A stretch of 64,000 nucleotides of DNA. Source: Kitasatospora aureofaciens. GTDB taxonomy: Bacteria > Actinomycetota > Actinomycetes > Streptomycetales > Streptomycetaceae. Numbering within the stretch: position 1 is the stretch's first letter; every line of letters begins with the position of its first letter. Where the stretch lies: assembly GCF_019192735.1 (NCBI RefSeq), contig NZ_JAHTKP010000007.1:1-64000 (forward strand), read 5' to 3'. Below the pieces are notes generated by a model. That model did not search any database. It was not told the origin of the DNA and worked only from the letters and a program-made list of their open reading frames with translations. Position numbers and translations under genes: made by a program. Positions 30,582 through 39,389 of this stretch are shown here, one piece after another.

Positions 30582-32084
30582 TTAGTCGTCGAGGGAGTAG
30601 CGGCCGTTCGAGACCCAGCTGAGGAGGGCCTGGTTGCGCTCGCGGCGGATCTCCTCGTCCGGGCGCTGGTCGGCGCTCTCGCCGACGGCCGGGCCGCCGG
30701 GCGTCTCGGTGCGCATGCCCTTGCGGGCGGGGCCCTGCTGACGGACCTCGTTGCGCAGGGACTCCAGCATCTGCTCGCGCTGGGCGGCGATGCCTTCGGC
30801 GACGAGCCGCTCGACGCGCTGGGCCTCGGTCTCCTCGACCGGCGGCGGGGGCGCCGTCTCGGTGGCTGGGGCCGCGGTGGTTCGGTTGAGGAGCTGCTGG
30901 AACTGCTCCTGGGTCAGGGTGATGGTCGGGGTGGGGGTGGCGGCCGTCTCGGCGGCCGGAGTGGGCTGCTCGCTCACGGCGGGCACCTCCAGGGTGGTGG
31001 CGGGCTCCCCGGCCGGCTGGCTCGGGGCGGTTTCGGCGAGGGGCGGGGCGGGCGCGGTCTCCATCTGGTCGTCGTCCGGGCGTCGGGTCTCCACGTCGCC
31101 GTCGCTGTCGGCGTTCGGGGCGCCGGGGATGTCGATGTCGGCGTCCATGTCCGGGTCGAGGCACTGCAGGGCGTCGACGGCGGCGTCCATGGCGGCTGCG
31201 GCTATGACCCGCAGTTCGGCCGGGTCGATGCCGCAGCCGCGGACGGTCACGCTGATAGGGCCGTTGTAGGCGTCGATGCAGAACCCGCCAGCCGTGCCTG
31301 CGGCCTCGTCCCCGTAGAACTCGGTCACGTCGCCGAAGCTGGTCGTCTCGGACACGGTCACTCCGAATCGCTTGAGGGCCGCTTTGATGCGCGAGCGGAT
31401 CCGCTTGAGCTGCTGGGGGGTGTAGCCGGCGGCGTTGGAGGCCTTGTTGATGTAGGACCAGGCGGCGCGGGCGTGCTTGACGGTGTCGATCGGGTACCGC
31501 TTGACGCTGTCCCGGTAGCCGGGGTCGGCGTACCGTACGGCGCCGTATGGGGTTTTGACCTTGGCTGCGGTGGCCTCGGCAACGGACTCGTAGACGAGCC
31601 GTCCAGGCTCGCTGGACTCGGTCGGGGTCGCGCCGCGTTCGATCCGGGCGGCCAGTACGCCGGGCGTCTTCGTGAAGTCGAGGCCGAACAGGTCGAGGTC
31701 ATCGGCGGTCTCGACCGTGCGGTCCTCGTGCTTCTCACGGCGGACGAGGCCACGCCAGGCTCCGCGGATGCTGACGCCGTCGAGAAACGGCTCGTCGCCG
31801 GTGACGAGGGCGGCGATGTCGCGGCCGTGCGCGGTGTCGGCGATCTCCGCCTCGAACGCGACGGAGCCGTCCTCGCGCTGGGTGAGGGAGGTGACGCGGC
31901 CGACGATGCGGGTGGAGTCGTCCTCGGCGCCGTGGTGGGTCAGCATCGTGTGCGGTTCGCCGCGGGCGATCGCGGCGTTGGCCCGCTCGACGGCCCGGCC
32001 GAGCAGTTCAGCGGTGTACAGGCGGCCGTTGCGGGAGACCCCCGGCGCGATAGCCGTGCCCCGGATCGTGGCGATGGCTGCCAC
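30582..32084 (-). CDS. Prohead (capsid maturation) protease with fused scaffold and DUF6582-like segment
   Basis: The 500-residue product starts at the GTG at 32084, where GGGAGG is correctly spaced; a GTG two codons earlier would overlap the previous stop. The protease part holds SRNGRLYTAELLGRAVE, the candidate catalytic His in MLTHHGAEDD and Ser in DGVSIRGAW. Residues about 165-225 (YADPGYRDSVKRYPIDTVKH, TPQQLKRIRSRIKAALKRFG) match a DUF6582-like module seen in Streptomyces phages. The C-terminal Gln/Glu/Pro-rich part with LTQEQFQQLLNR is the scaffold, removed on maturation. Confidence 0.87.
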   Translation of the reverse strand: MAAIATIRGTAIAPGVSRNGRLYTAELLGRAVERANAAIARGEPHTMLTHHGAEDDSTRIVGRVTSLTQREDGSVAFEAEIADTAHGRDIAALVTGDEPFLDGVSIRGAWRGLVRREKHEDRTVETADDLDLFGLDFTKTPGVLAARIERGATPTESSEPGRLVYESVAEATAAKVKTPYGAVRYADPGYRDSVKRYPIDTVKHARAAWSYINKASNAAGYTPQQLKRIRSRIKAALKRFGVTVSETTSFGDVTEFYGDEAAGTAGGFCIDAYNGPISVTVRGCGIDPAELRVIAAAAMDAAVDALQCLDPDMDADIDIPGAPNADSDGDVETRRPDDDQMETAPAPPLAETAPSQPAGEPATTLEVPAVSEQPTPAAETAATPTPTITLTQEQFQQLLNRTTAAPATETAPPPPVEETEAQRVERLVAEGIAAQREQMLESLRNEVRQQGPARKGMRTETPGGPAVGESADQRPDEEIRRERNQALLSWVSNGRYSLDD

Positions 32085-32086
32085 CG

Positions 32087-32470
32087 TCACCTCCCGATCA
32101 GCGACATCGTGACCCCGGTGAAGCTCGGGGTGGTGCCGGAAACGACCCACCGGACACGGCCGGTGCCGGTGATCAGGTAGCCGCCGGAGCCGGGGCCGAT
32201 CTCGGCGAACGCGAAGTTGGGGCCGGAGGTGATCGCGGTGAGGGTCGCAGTGGTGATCCACTGGCCCGCGGCGTCCTGCACGTCGAAGTAGACGGCCAAG
32301 CTCGGGGTGGTGCCGGTGGCGCCAGCCACGAACACCGACAGCAGGGCAGCCGCGATGCCGGAGGTGTTGAGCGCGCCGGAGTCGCCGCTGGCCGAGATGG
32401 CCTGCGGGCCGGTGACGTACACGACCGTCGGGTCGGGAGGCTGGGAGGTGACCAGCGGTGCGCGTGCCAT
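32087..32470 (-). CDS. Small beta-rich head protein
   Basis: The 127-residue product starts at an ATG with GGAGG. It is a beta sandwich by composition (VVYVTGPQAISASGDSGALN, SLAVYFDVQDAAGQWITTAT, GRVRWVVSGTTPSFTGVTMS). It may be a decoration or fibre-like head protein. Not recognised at family level. Confidence 0.55.
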   Translation of the reverse strand: MARAPLVTSQPPDPTVVYVTGPQAISASGDSGALNTSGIAAALLSVFVAGATGTTPSLAVYFDVQDAAGQWITTATLTAITSGPNFAFAEIGPGSGGYLITGTGRVRWVVSGTTPSFTGVTMSLIGR

Positions 32471-32482
32471 GGTGGCCTCCGG

Positions 32483-33286
32483 TCAGGTGGCGCGGGTGGG
32501 TTGGAGGGTGCAGCGGCAGCGCGGGTGCAGCGGGGGCAGGGGCGCCGAGTTGGCCGGCCAGGGGCTGCGGTCCTCGGCGTTCGAGCAGGTGGGGCACACG
32601 CGGCCGTCCCCGGCGGTCACGTAGTCGAGCTGCTGGACACCGCGACGCAGGTAGGCATCGACCAAGCCGGTCGTGAATGCGGCTGCCGACGCGGTGACGG
32701 CGGCTAGGGACCAGGCCGTGCCGGCGGTGAGGCTGGCGTCGGCCTGGCCTTGCATCGCCCGCTCGTCGTCCCCCTGCTCGACCCCGGAGAGGAGGGTGCC
32801 GGCGATGGTCTGTGCGGTGCCGCGCAGGGCGGCGGCGGTGACGGTGTAGGCGGCGGCGGTGTCCTCGGCCGGGTCGCCGTCGTCTGGCACTTCGCCGTCA
32901 TCGTCGGCGAGTTGGTCGGGGTCGTCGTCCATGACGGCGTGCCCGGCGTGGCGTCCGGCCGCGCGGCCTTGGCGCAGGATCGCGGTGAGCGCGGCGATCA
33001 ATGCGGCCCATGCGGGGCGCCGCGTCAGCGCGGCGAGCTGCGCGAGGACCGCCGCTGCGGTGACCTGCTGGACGTGGCGGCGCCGCTCGGCCGCCGGGCT
33101 GGCCTCGCCGAGTTGCTGGCGCAGGGCCGTCATGACGGCCGTCAGGTCCAGGTCGGCGGCCAGCAGGCGCCACGCGGCCAGGACCTGCTCGGCAGCAGCA
33201 GCCTCCAGCCGGTCCCGGTGCCGGTAAACCGCCGCCCACACGCCCTCCAGCGCGGCGAGAGGGAGCGTCGGCAGCCGGTCGGTCAC
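32483..33286 (-). CDS. Phage head morphogenesis (minor capsid) protein
   Basis: The 267-residue product starts at a GTG overlapping the previous stop as GTGA. The helical body is followed by the diagnostic C-terminal motif of the Mu gpF/SPP1 gp7 family: DGRVCPTCSNAEDRSPWPA, then PPLHPRCRCTL, with Cys/His that bind metal. These proteins bind the portal and, in some phages, the DNA ejected first. Its place between portal and protease is standard. Confidence 0.78.
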   Translation of the reverse strand: MTDRLPTLPLAALEGVWAAVYRHRDRLEAAAAEQVLAAWRLLAADLDLTAVMTALRQQLGEASPAAERRRHVQQVTAAAVLAQLAALTRRPAWAALIAALTAILRQGRAAGRHAGHAVMDDDPDQLADDDGEVPDDGDPAEDTAAAYTVTAAALRGTAQTIAGTLLSGVEQGDDERAMQGQADASLTAGTAWSLAAVTASAAAFTTGLVDAYLRRGVQQLDYVTAGDGRVCPTCSNAEDRSPWPANSAPLPPLHPRCRCTLQPTRAT

Positions 33287-33552
33287 GCGCGGGGCGGCCA
33301 CAACCAGGTGCCGTTGTCGTCGCCCGCGGTGCGGGAGGTGACCCACAGCTGGGCCTGGCCGTCCAGCAGCACCTGGAGATTGACCGCTGAGTCGGGCCGG
33401 TTGCCCCAGGCCCGAACGATGACGGCCGGGTAGACCTGCCCGGCCTGGACCGGGTTGAGGTGGACGGTGGGGAGCGCGCGGATCTGGCTGACGTCGTGCT
33501 CGGCGAGGCGGTAGTGGACGATGCGGCCAATGGTCGGGGAGAGATGGGACAT
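33283..33552 (-). CDS. Small head-module protein
   Basis: Eighty-nine residues start at an ATG with GAGGAG upstream. The chain is a small beta domain (TIGRIVHYRLAEHDVSQIRA, VNLQVLLDGQAQLWVTSRTA) seen in many Streptomyces phages between portal and head morphogenesis genes. Function unknown. Confidence 0.55.
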   Translation of the reverse strand: MSHLSPTIGRIVHYRLAEHDVSQIRALPTVHLNPVQAGQVYPAVIVRAWGNRPDSAVNLQVLLDGQAQLWVTSRTAGDDNGTWLWPPRA

Positions 33553-33563
33553 GCGACTGCTCC

Positions 33564-33725
33564 TCAGAAGATCTGCTTGCGGATCAGTGGCCAGGCGCCG
33601 GCGGCGGCGAGTGCCCCGCCGGGTGCCTGGCGGTCGCCTTCGCGGGGCGGCTCGGGCCGGTCGCTGGTCGGGCCGGGCGGATCAGGCGGCTGCGAGAGCA
33701 CGCCGGAGTCGGGAGGAGAACTCAT
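33564..33725 (-). CDS. 53-residue ORF overlapping the portal gene end
   Basis: An ATG at 33725 is preceded by GGGGAGGAG at ideal spacing, and the frame stays open for 53 residues (SSPPDSGVLSQPPDPPGPTS to GAWPLIRKQIF). Its first 44 bases overlap the portal gene. Both the ribosome site and the tight packing (next start 12 bases on) support it. It is proline-rich with no known motif. Confidence 0.5.
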   Translation of the reverse strand: MSSPPDSGVLSQPPDPPGPTSDRPEPPREGDRQAPGGALAAAGAWPLIRKQIF

Positions 33726-35280
33726 CGGGCTCCTCCCCGCCGCTGCCGGTCATCGCCTCGTAGTAGGTCTGCCAGTCGTACGCCTCAGCGGTCGGGCCCG
33801 GCGGTACGGCTGGCTGTCCGGGCGCCGGACGCTGGCCGTCGGCCATCGCCGCAGCATGGGCGGCGAGTTCCGGCGGCACGGGCTGCGGATCGGGTTCGGG
33901 CTTCATGTCGATGCCGTCGATCAGCGCGCCGGCCTGGAGTCCAGGGGCCGCGGCCTTGGCGATGATCGCCTTGGACATGACGGCGATGTCCTTCCAGAGG
34001 ACCAGGTTCTGGCGGTCGATCAGGACGGCATCGTCGCCGCCCTCGACCGGCGGCTCGCCGATGTCGGCTCGGCCGCGGTTGAGGAGCCACAGGCCGTTGC
34101 GGATCCGCAGGTCGCGGATCTGTTCGACCTGTAGCGAGTCGCGCATGTCGACCTCGCGGAGCTTCAGCGTCCAGCCCTCGATGCCGAATCCCTGCTTGGT
34201 CAGGTGGAAGTTGAGCTTCTCCAGGATCAGCCCTGCGACGGGCCCGCAGGTGTTCGTCATGAACATCTTGCGTTGGCTGTCACCGGTACCGCCGCCGAGG
34301 TTGCCGGACTCGATCACGCCGACCTGTGCTGGCGGGACGCCGTACTCGGAGAGGATCTCGTCACGCGCCTGGTCCTTGGTGGCGTGCAGGTCGGGGACGC
34401 GGGAGGGCTGCAGCTCAGTGACGTGCGCACCGCCGGATGTGACGATCGGCTCGCCCTTGTTCTTCGGGCCGAGGATCCTCACCCGGAACTGCTGCAGCCA
34501 CCGCTTGATCGCGTTCTCGCTCATGCTCTCGGGCATGTCGATGTGCAGCAGCGGCGGGTCGCCCTTGCGCATCGTTTCCTTGAGCAGACCGGACGCGTAA
34601 AGCCACGTCGTGATCGGCAGCAGCGCCTTCTCCGTCGGGCTGGTTCCGTGGAGGCCGGACCGCGGGGTGTCCATGGTGATGTGGATGATCTCGTGTGGCT
34701 CGAAGTAGGCCTTCTGGCCGTCCTCGGTGACCTGCACGAACTGCGTGACCTGGCCGTGAGGGTCGGAGATGATCCGCATCGACGCGGCGTCGAGGGAGTA
34801 CAGGGCGATCGGCTCGCCGAGGAACCACACGACCTCGATATAGGCATCGGCGGCTACCTCAAGGTCGGTGACAGCTCCGCGCAACAGCTGCCGCATGTCC
34901 TCGTACGGGTTGCAGTAGTCGATCAGCTGCTGCAACCGCTGGACGTTGGCCGGCCGGGACGGCGCCTTCTTGGAGCCCTCCAGGTCGTCGCTGGCCCAGT
35001 CGATGTACAGGCCGCCGGCAGTGACGGTGCGCGCGATCGCGTCCACACAGGCCGACGCCCAGGTGCAGGTGTTGTAGACCTGGTAGAGCTGCTGAAGGAG
35101 CTCGCGCCGATCGTTGCCGAGGTCGCCGCCGCCCTGGTTGTTCTCGGTCGTGCCGCCGCGTGGGATGCCGTACTCGTAGCCGCGGCGGGCGACTTCCTTC
35201 GGCGCCGGGGCGGCCGGAGCCGGCGTGGTGGTTGCGGCCTCGGCAACATCGCGGCCGGTCAGGCGGGACCAGAAGCCCAC
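33682..35280 (-). CDS. Portal protein
   Basis: The 532-residue product starts at a GTG with GAGGAGG, overlapping the terminase end by 22 nt; the longer open frame upstream only shadows terminase. Typical portal strings are present (QLYQVYNTCTWASACVDAIA, SLDAASMRIISDPHGQVTQF, LYASGLLKETMRKGDPPLLH, GVPPAQVGVIESGNLGGGTG). It forms the dodecameric ring through which DNA enters and leaves. The C-terminal 90 residues are proline-rich and disordered. Confidence 0.95.
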   Translation of the reverse strand: MGFWSRLTGRDVAEAATTTPAPAAPAPKEVARRGYEYGIPRGGTTENNQGGGDLGNDRRELLQQLYQVYNTCTWASACVDAIARTVTAGGLYIDWASDDLEGSKKAPSRPANVQRLQQLIDYCNPYEDMRQLLRGAVTDLEVAADAYIEVVWFLGEPIALYSLDAASMRIISDPHGQVTQFVQVTEDGQKAYFEPHEIIHITMDTPRSGLHGTSPTEKALLPITTWLYASGLLKETMRKGDPPLLHIDMPESMSENAIKRWLQQFRVRILGPKNKGEPIVTSGGAHVTELQPSRVPDLHATKDQARDEILSEYGVPPAQVGVIESGNLGGGTGDSQRKMFMTNTCGPVAGLILEKLNFHLTKQGFGIEGWTLKLREVDMRDSLQVEQIRDLRIRNGLWLLNRGRADIGEPPVEGGDDAVLIDRQNLVLWKDIAVMSKAIIAKAAAPGLQAGALIDGIDMKPEPDPQPVPPELAAHAAAMADGQRPAPGQPAVPPGPTAEAYDWQTYYEAMTGSGGEEPDEFSSRLRRALAAA

Positions 35281-36857
35281 GGGGACCTCCTCACCGCCCC
35301 ACGCTCGGGAACGTCGTCGTCGTGGTCGGGATCGTCGGGCGCTGGCTGGTGGGCGAACACGCTGGCGAACGGCGCCTTCAGCGTCTCTGCTGCTGGGTGC
35401 GGCGCGGGTTCGTCGAAGACTGGGAACTTCGGTCCGCTGCCAAGGTTGATCAGTGCGTACCTGAGGGCGTCGGCGGCGTGGTCGGAGGCGGTGCTGTCGA
35501 CGTCCTCGGGGTCGCCGCTGGTGGCGAAGGGGAGGGCGGGGATCTCGCGGATCAGGTTCTCGCAGGTCCGTAGGACGTGGAGGCGCGGGCAGGTGTCCCA
35601 GCCCTGGGCGCGGTGGTGCGGGCAGGCGGGGCCGTCGGCGAGGTAGGAGCGTAGGCGCTGCCAGCCGGCGACTCGGCCGCCTTTGCCGGCCTCGGTGAGG
35701 TGGACGCCGTGGTCTGCGTAGACGCGGGCGATGGGCTTGGCGTCGCCGCGGGTGGCCCACATCGCGTCGTCCGCCCACCGCGGTCCGACGGTCTCGCCGG
35801 CCTCGGTCGCGAGGATCCGTTCGGCCTGCTGCTGTTCTCCGACCTGCCGCTGGTACAGCTCCCGGTACACCCAGACGCGGCCGTCCTCGTCGACAGCGAG
35901 CCACAGAGCCGCCCACGGGGCCGCGTAGCCCCAGTCGATGCCCATGACGCGCCGCCACTCGGCGGGGATGGTGATCGGGTCGAGGGTGTGCCGGTCGTGG
36001 GACCACTCGGCGAAGGCCTGGCCCATGAAGCTGTCCCAGTCCCCGTCGAGGAAGGCTTTGCGGAGCTGTTCGGGGAGGTTCCGCAGGTCGTCGGCGTATT
36101 CGGCGTTGACGTGCGGGTTGTCCGCGAGCTTGGACGGGATGAAGCGGACCTTCCGTCCGCGCTGGTCGGTGATGACCTTGGTGCCGTAGGCGGTCGAGTC
36201 GATGTAGCGGGCCTTCACAGTGCCGTGGCCGGGGCCGCCGGGGTTGGTGCCCGACCGGATGCCGAGCACCGGAACGTCCGCCCGGCCGGACCGCACGCGG
36301 CTCTCCAGGAACGCGCAGACGTCCGGTGAGGTGAGGGTCCGCTCGTCGAAGAGGACGAGCTGGTACTGGCCGCCCTGGCGGCGGGTAGCGTCCTTGAGGG
36401 ACTCGGCGTACCGGAACATCAGGATGCTGCGGTTGGGGAAGCGCAGTTCGTACTCGCTGGCGTTCCACACGGCGCCGAGTGCTACGGCGTACTCGGCCTG
36501 GGCAAGTTCGGCGAGCAGGCTCTCCTTCAGCTCCGGGTAGGTGCGGCGGAACGCGCCGACCCGCAGACCGGGGTAGCGAACGCAGGCCCTGATCCCCTCC
36601 ATCAGCAGTGCGCGGGTCTTGCCGCCGCCGGCCGCACCGCCGTAGAGGACGTCGAACTCGGTGGCGTCGTGGAACTCTCGCTGCCGGGCGGTCGGTTCGT
36701 AGCCGAGGAGAGCGAACACGTCGACGTTGCGGAGGCGTTCCGCGTTCAACCGGTCCCGCTCGGCGATCAGCCGGCGGAGCTCAGTCAGCCGGTTCAGCTT
36801 GTGTTCGAGCAGCGTCGACCTGGGCTGTGAGTTGGGCGATGCTGGCGTCGATGACAT
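35259..36857 (-). CDS. Terminase large subunit
   Basis: The 532-residue product is the ATP-driven packaging motor and nuclease. The ATPase part has Walker A GGAAGGGKT (residues 73-81) and Walker B YQLVLFDE (Asp171-Glu172). The nuclease part begins at GIDWGYAAPWA (Asp308), with SDHAADALRYAL near the end as the last metal-binding aspartate. The start codon is the ATG at 36857, overlapping the small subunit gene by 77 nt with a weak ribosome site; translation may be coupled. Length and motifs are complete. Confidence 0.95.
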   Translation of the reverse strand: MSSTPASPNSQPRSTLLEHKLNRLTELRRLIAERDRLNAERLRNVDVFALLGYEPTARQREFHDATEFDVLYGGAAGGGKTRALLMEGIRACVRYPGLRVGAFRRTYPELKESLLAELAQAEYAVALGAVWNASEYELRFPNRSILMFRYAESLKDATRRQGGQYQLVLFDERTLTSPDVCAFLESRVRSGRADVPVLGIRSGTNPGGPGHGTVKARYIDSTAYGTKVITDQRGRKVRFIPSKLADNPHVNAEYADDLRNLPEQLRKAFLDGDWDSFMGQAFAEWSHDRHTLDPITIPAEWRRVMGIDWGYAAPWAALWLAVDEDGRVWVYRELYQRQVGEQQQAERILATEAGETVGPRWADDAMWATRGDAKPIARVYADHGVHLTEAGKGGRVAGWQRLRSYLADGPACPHHRAQGWDTCPRLHVLRTCENLIREIPALPFATSGDPEDVDSTASDHAADALRYALINLGSGPKFPVFDEPAPHPAAETLKAPFASVFAHQPAPDDPDHDDDVPERGAVRRSPWASGPA

Positions 36858-37239
36858 CGAGGCTCAGCACCCCCTCGGTGCGGGTCGGCGCGTCGAGTCC
36901 GAGGAGCTTGGCGCGGCGGTCCATGAGGCGGAGGGCGGTGTCGATGGCCCGGGTGTCGCCGTCGAGGACCTTCGGCCAGAGGGCGTCTTGCATGGCGTCG
37001 AGCCGGTCGAGTTCGAGCTGCCGGTACTCCTCCAGCGGCAGGGCGAGGTCCGTGACCGCCTTCTGCAAGGCACGGCTGACGTCTTTGCAGGCGCCGCCTT
37101 TGGAGTCGTAGCCGAGTAGGTCGGCAATCTCCTGCCACGTCTTGCCAGCGATGCGGAGTCGAACGGCGTCGCGTCGGCGTTCAGCGAGCTGGACTTGGTG
37201 GGCGTCGCGGCGGTTGGCGGGTAGTCGGCGAGCGACCAT
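36781..37239 (-). CDS. Terminase small subunit
   Basis: The 152-residue product starts at an ATG with GAGGTGAG upstream. Its first half is a DNA-binding helix-turn-helix (ERRRDAVRLRIAGKTWQEIA, DLLGYDSKGGACKDVSRALQ) and the rest a helical oligomerisation region. It recognises the packaging site and recruits the large subunit encoded directly downstream. Confidence 0.82.
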   Translation of the reverse strand: MVARRLPANRRDAHQVQLAERRRDAVRLRIAGKTWQEIADLLGYDSKGGACKDVSRALQKAVTDLALPLEEYRQLELDRLDAMQDALWPKVLDGDTRAIDTALRLMDRRAKLLGLDAPTRTEGVLSLDVIDASIAQLTAQVDAARTQAEPAD

Positions 37240-37257
37240 GGGCTCACCTCACCTTGG

Positions 37258-37563
37258 TCAGGCCTGCGGGCTGGGCTTTGCGATGTCGGCCACCGTGGTC
37301 TTGACGGCGTCGGCGGCCTCGGCGGTCATGGCCTTGGCCTCCTGGGCGACGTCCTCGCCGATGGATGCGGCGTCGGCCTTGACCTCGGCCACGACGGGGC
37401 CCGCGTCGATCGCCACCTTGTGGGCGTCGGCGCCGACCTCGGTCACGAACGCGCCCTCGTCACCGCGGAGGCGCTCCCAGAGGCGGTGGGCCTCGTCGGC
37501 GAGGTGGTGGCCCTCGGCGCGGAGGCGGGCGGCGAGGGCGTGGTAGTCGTCGGCGAGCGACAT
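37258..37563 (-). CDS. Small helical protein upstream of terminase
   Basis: One hundred and one residues start at an ATG with CAGGAG. The N-terminal helix pair (DDYHALAARLRAEGHHLADE) is followed by an alanine-rich repetitive helix (DAASIGEDVAQEAKAMTAEA), probably a coiled coil. Not recognised. Confidence 0.55.
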   Translation of the reverse strand: MSLADDYHALAARLRAEGHHLADEAHRLWERLRGDEGAFVTEVGADAHKVAIDAGPVVAEVKADAASIGEDVAQEAKAMTAEAADAVKTTVADIAKPSPQA

Positions 37564-37597
37564 GGGCGTCTCCTGATCGGTGAAGGCGAGGGGAGGG

Positions 37598-37873
37598 TTA
37601 GGCGGCGACCTGTCCGGGTCGCCAGCCGGGTCGGCGTCCGCCGCGTGCGGCCCGGTCGGCGCCGTGCTGCCAGGCGCGGTACTCGGCGCGGGCGGCGGTC
37701 GGCAAGTGGTACAGCTGCGGGCCGCCGGGGATCGGCAGTGCTTCGATGAGACCGGTGTGGACCCACCACTTCACGGTGCTCTCGCTGACGCCGAACGCGG
37801 CGGCGGTGCCGACTCGGTCGGCGAGGTCGTCCGGTCTGATGTCGGTGAGCGGTGGGTTCGGGTAGACGGGCAC
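37598..37873 (-). CDS. MerR/excisionase-like helix-turn-helix protein at the head of the late operon
   Basis: The 91-residue product starts at a GTG with GGGGAGG. The core (LADRVGTAAAFGVSESTVKW, WVHTGLIEALPIPGGPQLYH) is a small winged helix. Being the first gene of the packaging/structural operon, with two strong hairpins and a gene-free stretch just upstream, it may control late transcription or take part in DNA packaging. Confidence 0.7.
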   Translation of the reverse strand: MPVYPNPPLTDIRPDDLADRVGTAAAFGVSESTVKWWVHTGLIEALPIPGGPQLYHLPTAARAEYRAWQHGADRAARGGRRPGWRPGQVAA

Positions 37874-38122
37874 GGCACCTCCCCGGGGAAGCAGAACGGC
37901 CCCGGGTGCGTCAACACCGGGGCCGTGCGGGCCTTTCGGTACCCGCTCCGTCGCCTCGCCGGGTCACCCTGACGCGGGGAGAGCCAGCGACACGGTCCGG
38001 AAATCTGACGGCGAAGGCCCCGCAGCGATGCTGACGGGGCCTTCGGGTTGTTTCTGGGCAGGGGCTACCTGCTGCGTTTTAGGTTAGGACGGGCGCCGAT
38101 CATGCGCAAGCGGCATGACCGA
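37874..38122 (-). promoter_or_regulatory. Late-operon leader with two hairpins
   Basis: This 249-bp gap separates early and late operons. Hairpin A (37896-37905 with 37917-37926, 10-bp stem ACGGCCCCGG) lies between any late promoter and the first late gene. Hairpin B (38012-38021 with 38036-38045, stem CGAAGGCCCC) terminates the early operon. Both could be sites of antitermination. No clear -35/-10 pair was seen. Confidence 0.55.
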
Positions 38123-38524
38123 TCAGGCGTCGGGTGCCCACTCGGGCCGGTAGTCGGGGTGGTCGCGGTACGGCAGGGCGAGCAGGCTGAGGATGCTGTC
38201 GGCCATCGACAGCATGCCGCGGCTGTCGTGGTTCACCGCGCCCTCGCACTCGTCGATGATGCGCCGCTTGGCGTCGACCTCGGCCAGTACCCGGGCCGGG
38301 TCGTGTCGGGCGACGTGTTGCGCCTCGGCCGGATAGACATCCCTCGCCCGGCTTCTGCCGCCATCGGCGTCTATGAGGCCTCGCCCGTTCAGCGTCACCT
38401 GCCATCGCTGGACTGGCTTCCCTCGGAAGCGGCCGATGTTAGCTGCTGGCGTGAGGGTATCGACCGCAGCCCTCTCGTCCTCGTCGAGGCGGGCGCGGAG
38501 GAACGTCACCAGGTCGGCGGTCAT
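38123..38524 (-). CDS. DUF6221-family protein
   Basis: The 133-residue product starts at an ATG overlapping the previous stop as ATGA. It has the family signature: ADLVTFLRARLDEDERAAVD at the start and VARHDPARVLAEVDAKRRII in the middle. The family is widespread in Streptomyces phages and mobile elements, with unknown function. Confidence 0.75.
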   Translation of the reverse strand: MTADLVTFLRARLDEDERAAVDTLTPAANIGRFRGKPVQRWQVTLNGRGLIDADGGRSRARDVYPAEAQHVARHDPARVLAEVDAKRRIIDECEGAVNHDSRGMLSMADSILSLLALPYRDHPDYRPEWAPDA

Positions 38525-38748
38525 TCGTTCATCTCCGGATACAGGTTGTCCAGCGTGCCGTCGGCCTCCTGGAGGTCCGGGTGCCATCCGAACATCATGT
38601 CGGCTTGGACCTGCTGAATCGCAGCAAGGAATGGGCTCACGTCAGTTTCGAGGCTGACGGTTATGCCAGCAGTCGCAGCCCTGTTCGGCCGGTGTCGCCA
38701 CAGCTGGTGGAGAGCCCGGTTGCGGTCGGGGAAGGGACGGTGACTCAT
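38521..38748 (-). CDS. Small hypothetical protein
   Basis: Seventy-five residues from an ATG with GAGAGGATGAGG; ends in an ATGA overlap with the DUF6221 gene. One amphipathic helix (VSPFLAAIQQVQADMMFGWH) is visible. Not recognised. Confidence 0.5.
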   Translation of the reverse strand: MSHRPFPDRNRALHQLWRHRPNRAATAGITVSLETDVSPFLAAIQQVQADMMFGWHPDLQEADGTLDNLYPEMNE

Positions 38749-38770
38749 ACCTCATCCTCTCGCGGGAAGG

Positions 38771-38797
38771 CCCGCCCCGTCGATCGAGCGGGGCGGG
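38771..38797 (-). terminator. Hairpin
   Basis: CCCGCCCCG (38771-38779) pairs with CGGGGCGGG (38789-38797), loop 9 nt, between two small early genes. Confidence 0.65.
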
Positions 38798-38805
38798 CGG
38801 GTTGG

Positions 38806-38937
38806 TCAACTGGTGGGTTCGGCCGGGGGCTGGGGCGCGGGCTGGGGCCAGTGGATGCTGATGCCGCCTCCGCGCTCGACGACGCGCGGTTCGGGCTGCG
38901 GCTGGGGCTGCTGGGCGTCGCCGTTGGCGTAGGCCAT
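38806..38937 (-). CDS. 43-residue proline/glutamine-rich protein
   Basis: ATG at 38937 with AGGAGAG upstream. The sequence has AQQPQPQPEPRVVERGGGIS, then IHWPQPAPQPPAEPTS. No domain; support is the ribosome site and tight position in the operon. Confidence 0.45.
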   Translation of the reverse strand: MAYANGDAQQPQPQPEPRVVERGGGISIHWPQPAPQPPAEPTS

Positions 38938-39027
38938 GATGGGCTCTCCTCTGCTGCTCTGGTGGGTGGTGGAGGGCCCGGGGCGGCCGGCTGTGCTGGC
39001 AGGCTGGACGGCCGCCCCGGGGCGTGG

Positions 39028-39198
39028 TCATGTGGTCGGCTGGAGGGTGGACAGGCGGTCGATCTCGCGGCGGGTGGCGACGATCTGGTCGTAGATTCGG
39101 CCGCGCTCGTCGGCGTCGAAGTCGCACTCGACGAACCGCTGTTGCAGCTCGGTGAGCTTGGCCTCGGCGGCGTCGAGCTGCTGGTCGATGGTCTTCAC
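39028..39198 (-). CDS. Small coiled-coil protein
   Basis: Fifty-six residues from a GTG overlapping the previous stop as GTGA. It is one long helix pair (DQQLDAAEAKLTELQQRFVE, ERGRIYDQIVATRREIDRLS). A similar small helical protein occurs at 48141-48329. Function unknown. Confidence 0.5.
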   Translation of the reverse strand: MKTIDQQLDAAEAKLTELQQRFVECDFDADERGRIYDQIVATRREIDRLSTLQPTT

Positions 39199-39389
39199 GG
39201 TCGGACCTCCGGGTAGGTGTGGCCGGGGGGCGGGTAGGTGCCGTCGTAGCGGCCGGCGTAGCCCTCGGTGAGCGCGTTCTTGATCAGCTCGGCGAACTCG
39301 GCGGGGATGCTGTCGGTGTCGGTGCCGAACCGAATGTCGACGAGGAGTCGTTGGGTGCGCTGGTCGTCGTCTCGGCGGGGGTCGGTCAC
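39195..39389 (-). CDS. Small hypothetical protein
   Basis: Sixty-four residues from a GTG overlapping the previous stop as GTGA. LLVDIRFGTDTDSIPAEFAE, LIKNALTEGYAGRYDGTYPP suggests a small alpha/beta unit. Not recognised. Confidence 0.5.
   Translation of the reverse strand: MTDPRRDDDQRTQRLLVDIRFGTDTDSIPAEFAELIKNALTEGYAGRYDGTYPPPGHTYPEVRP

Noticed and set aside
35281..36468. Long N-terminal extension of the portal frame
   Set aside because: It only shadows the terminase gene; the true start is the GTG at 35280 with its own ribosome site.
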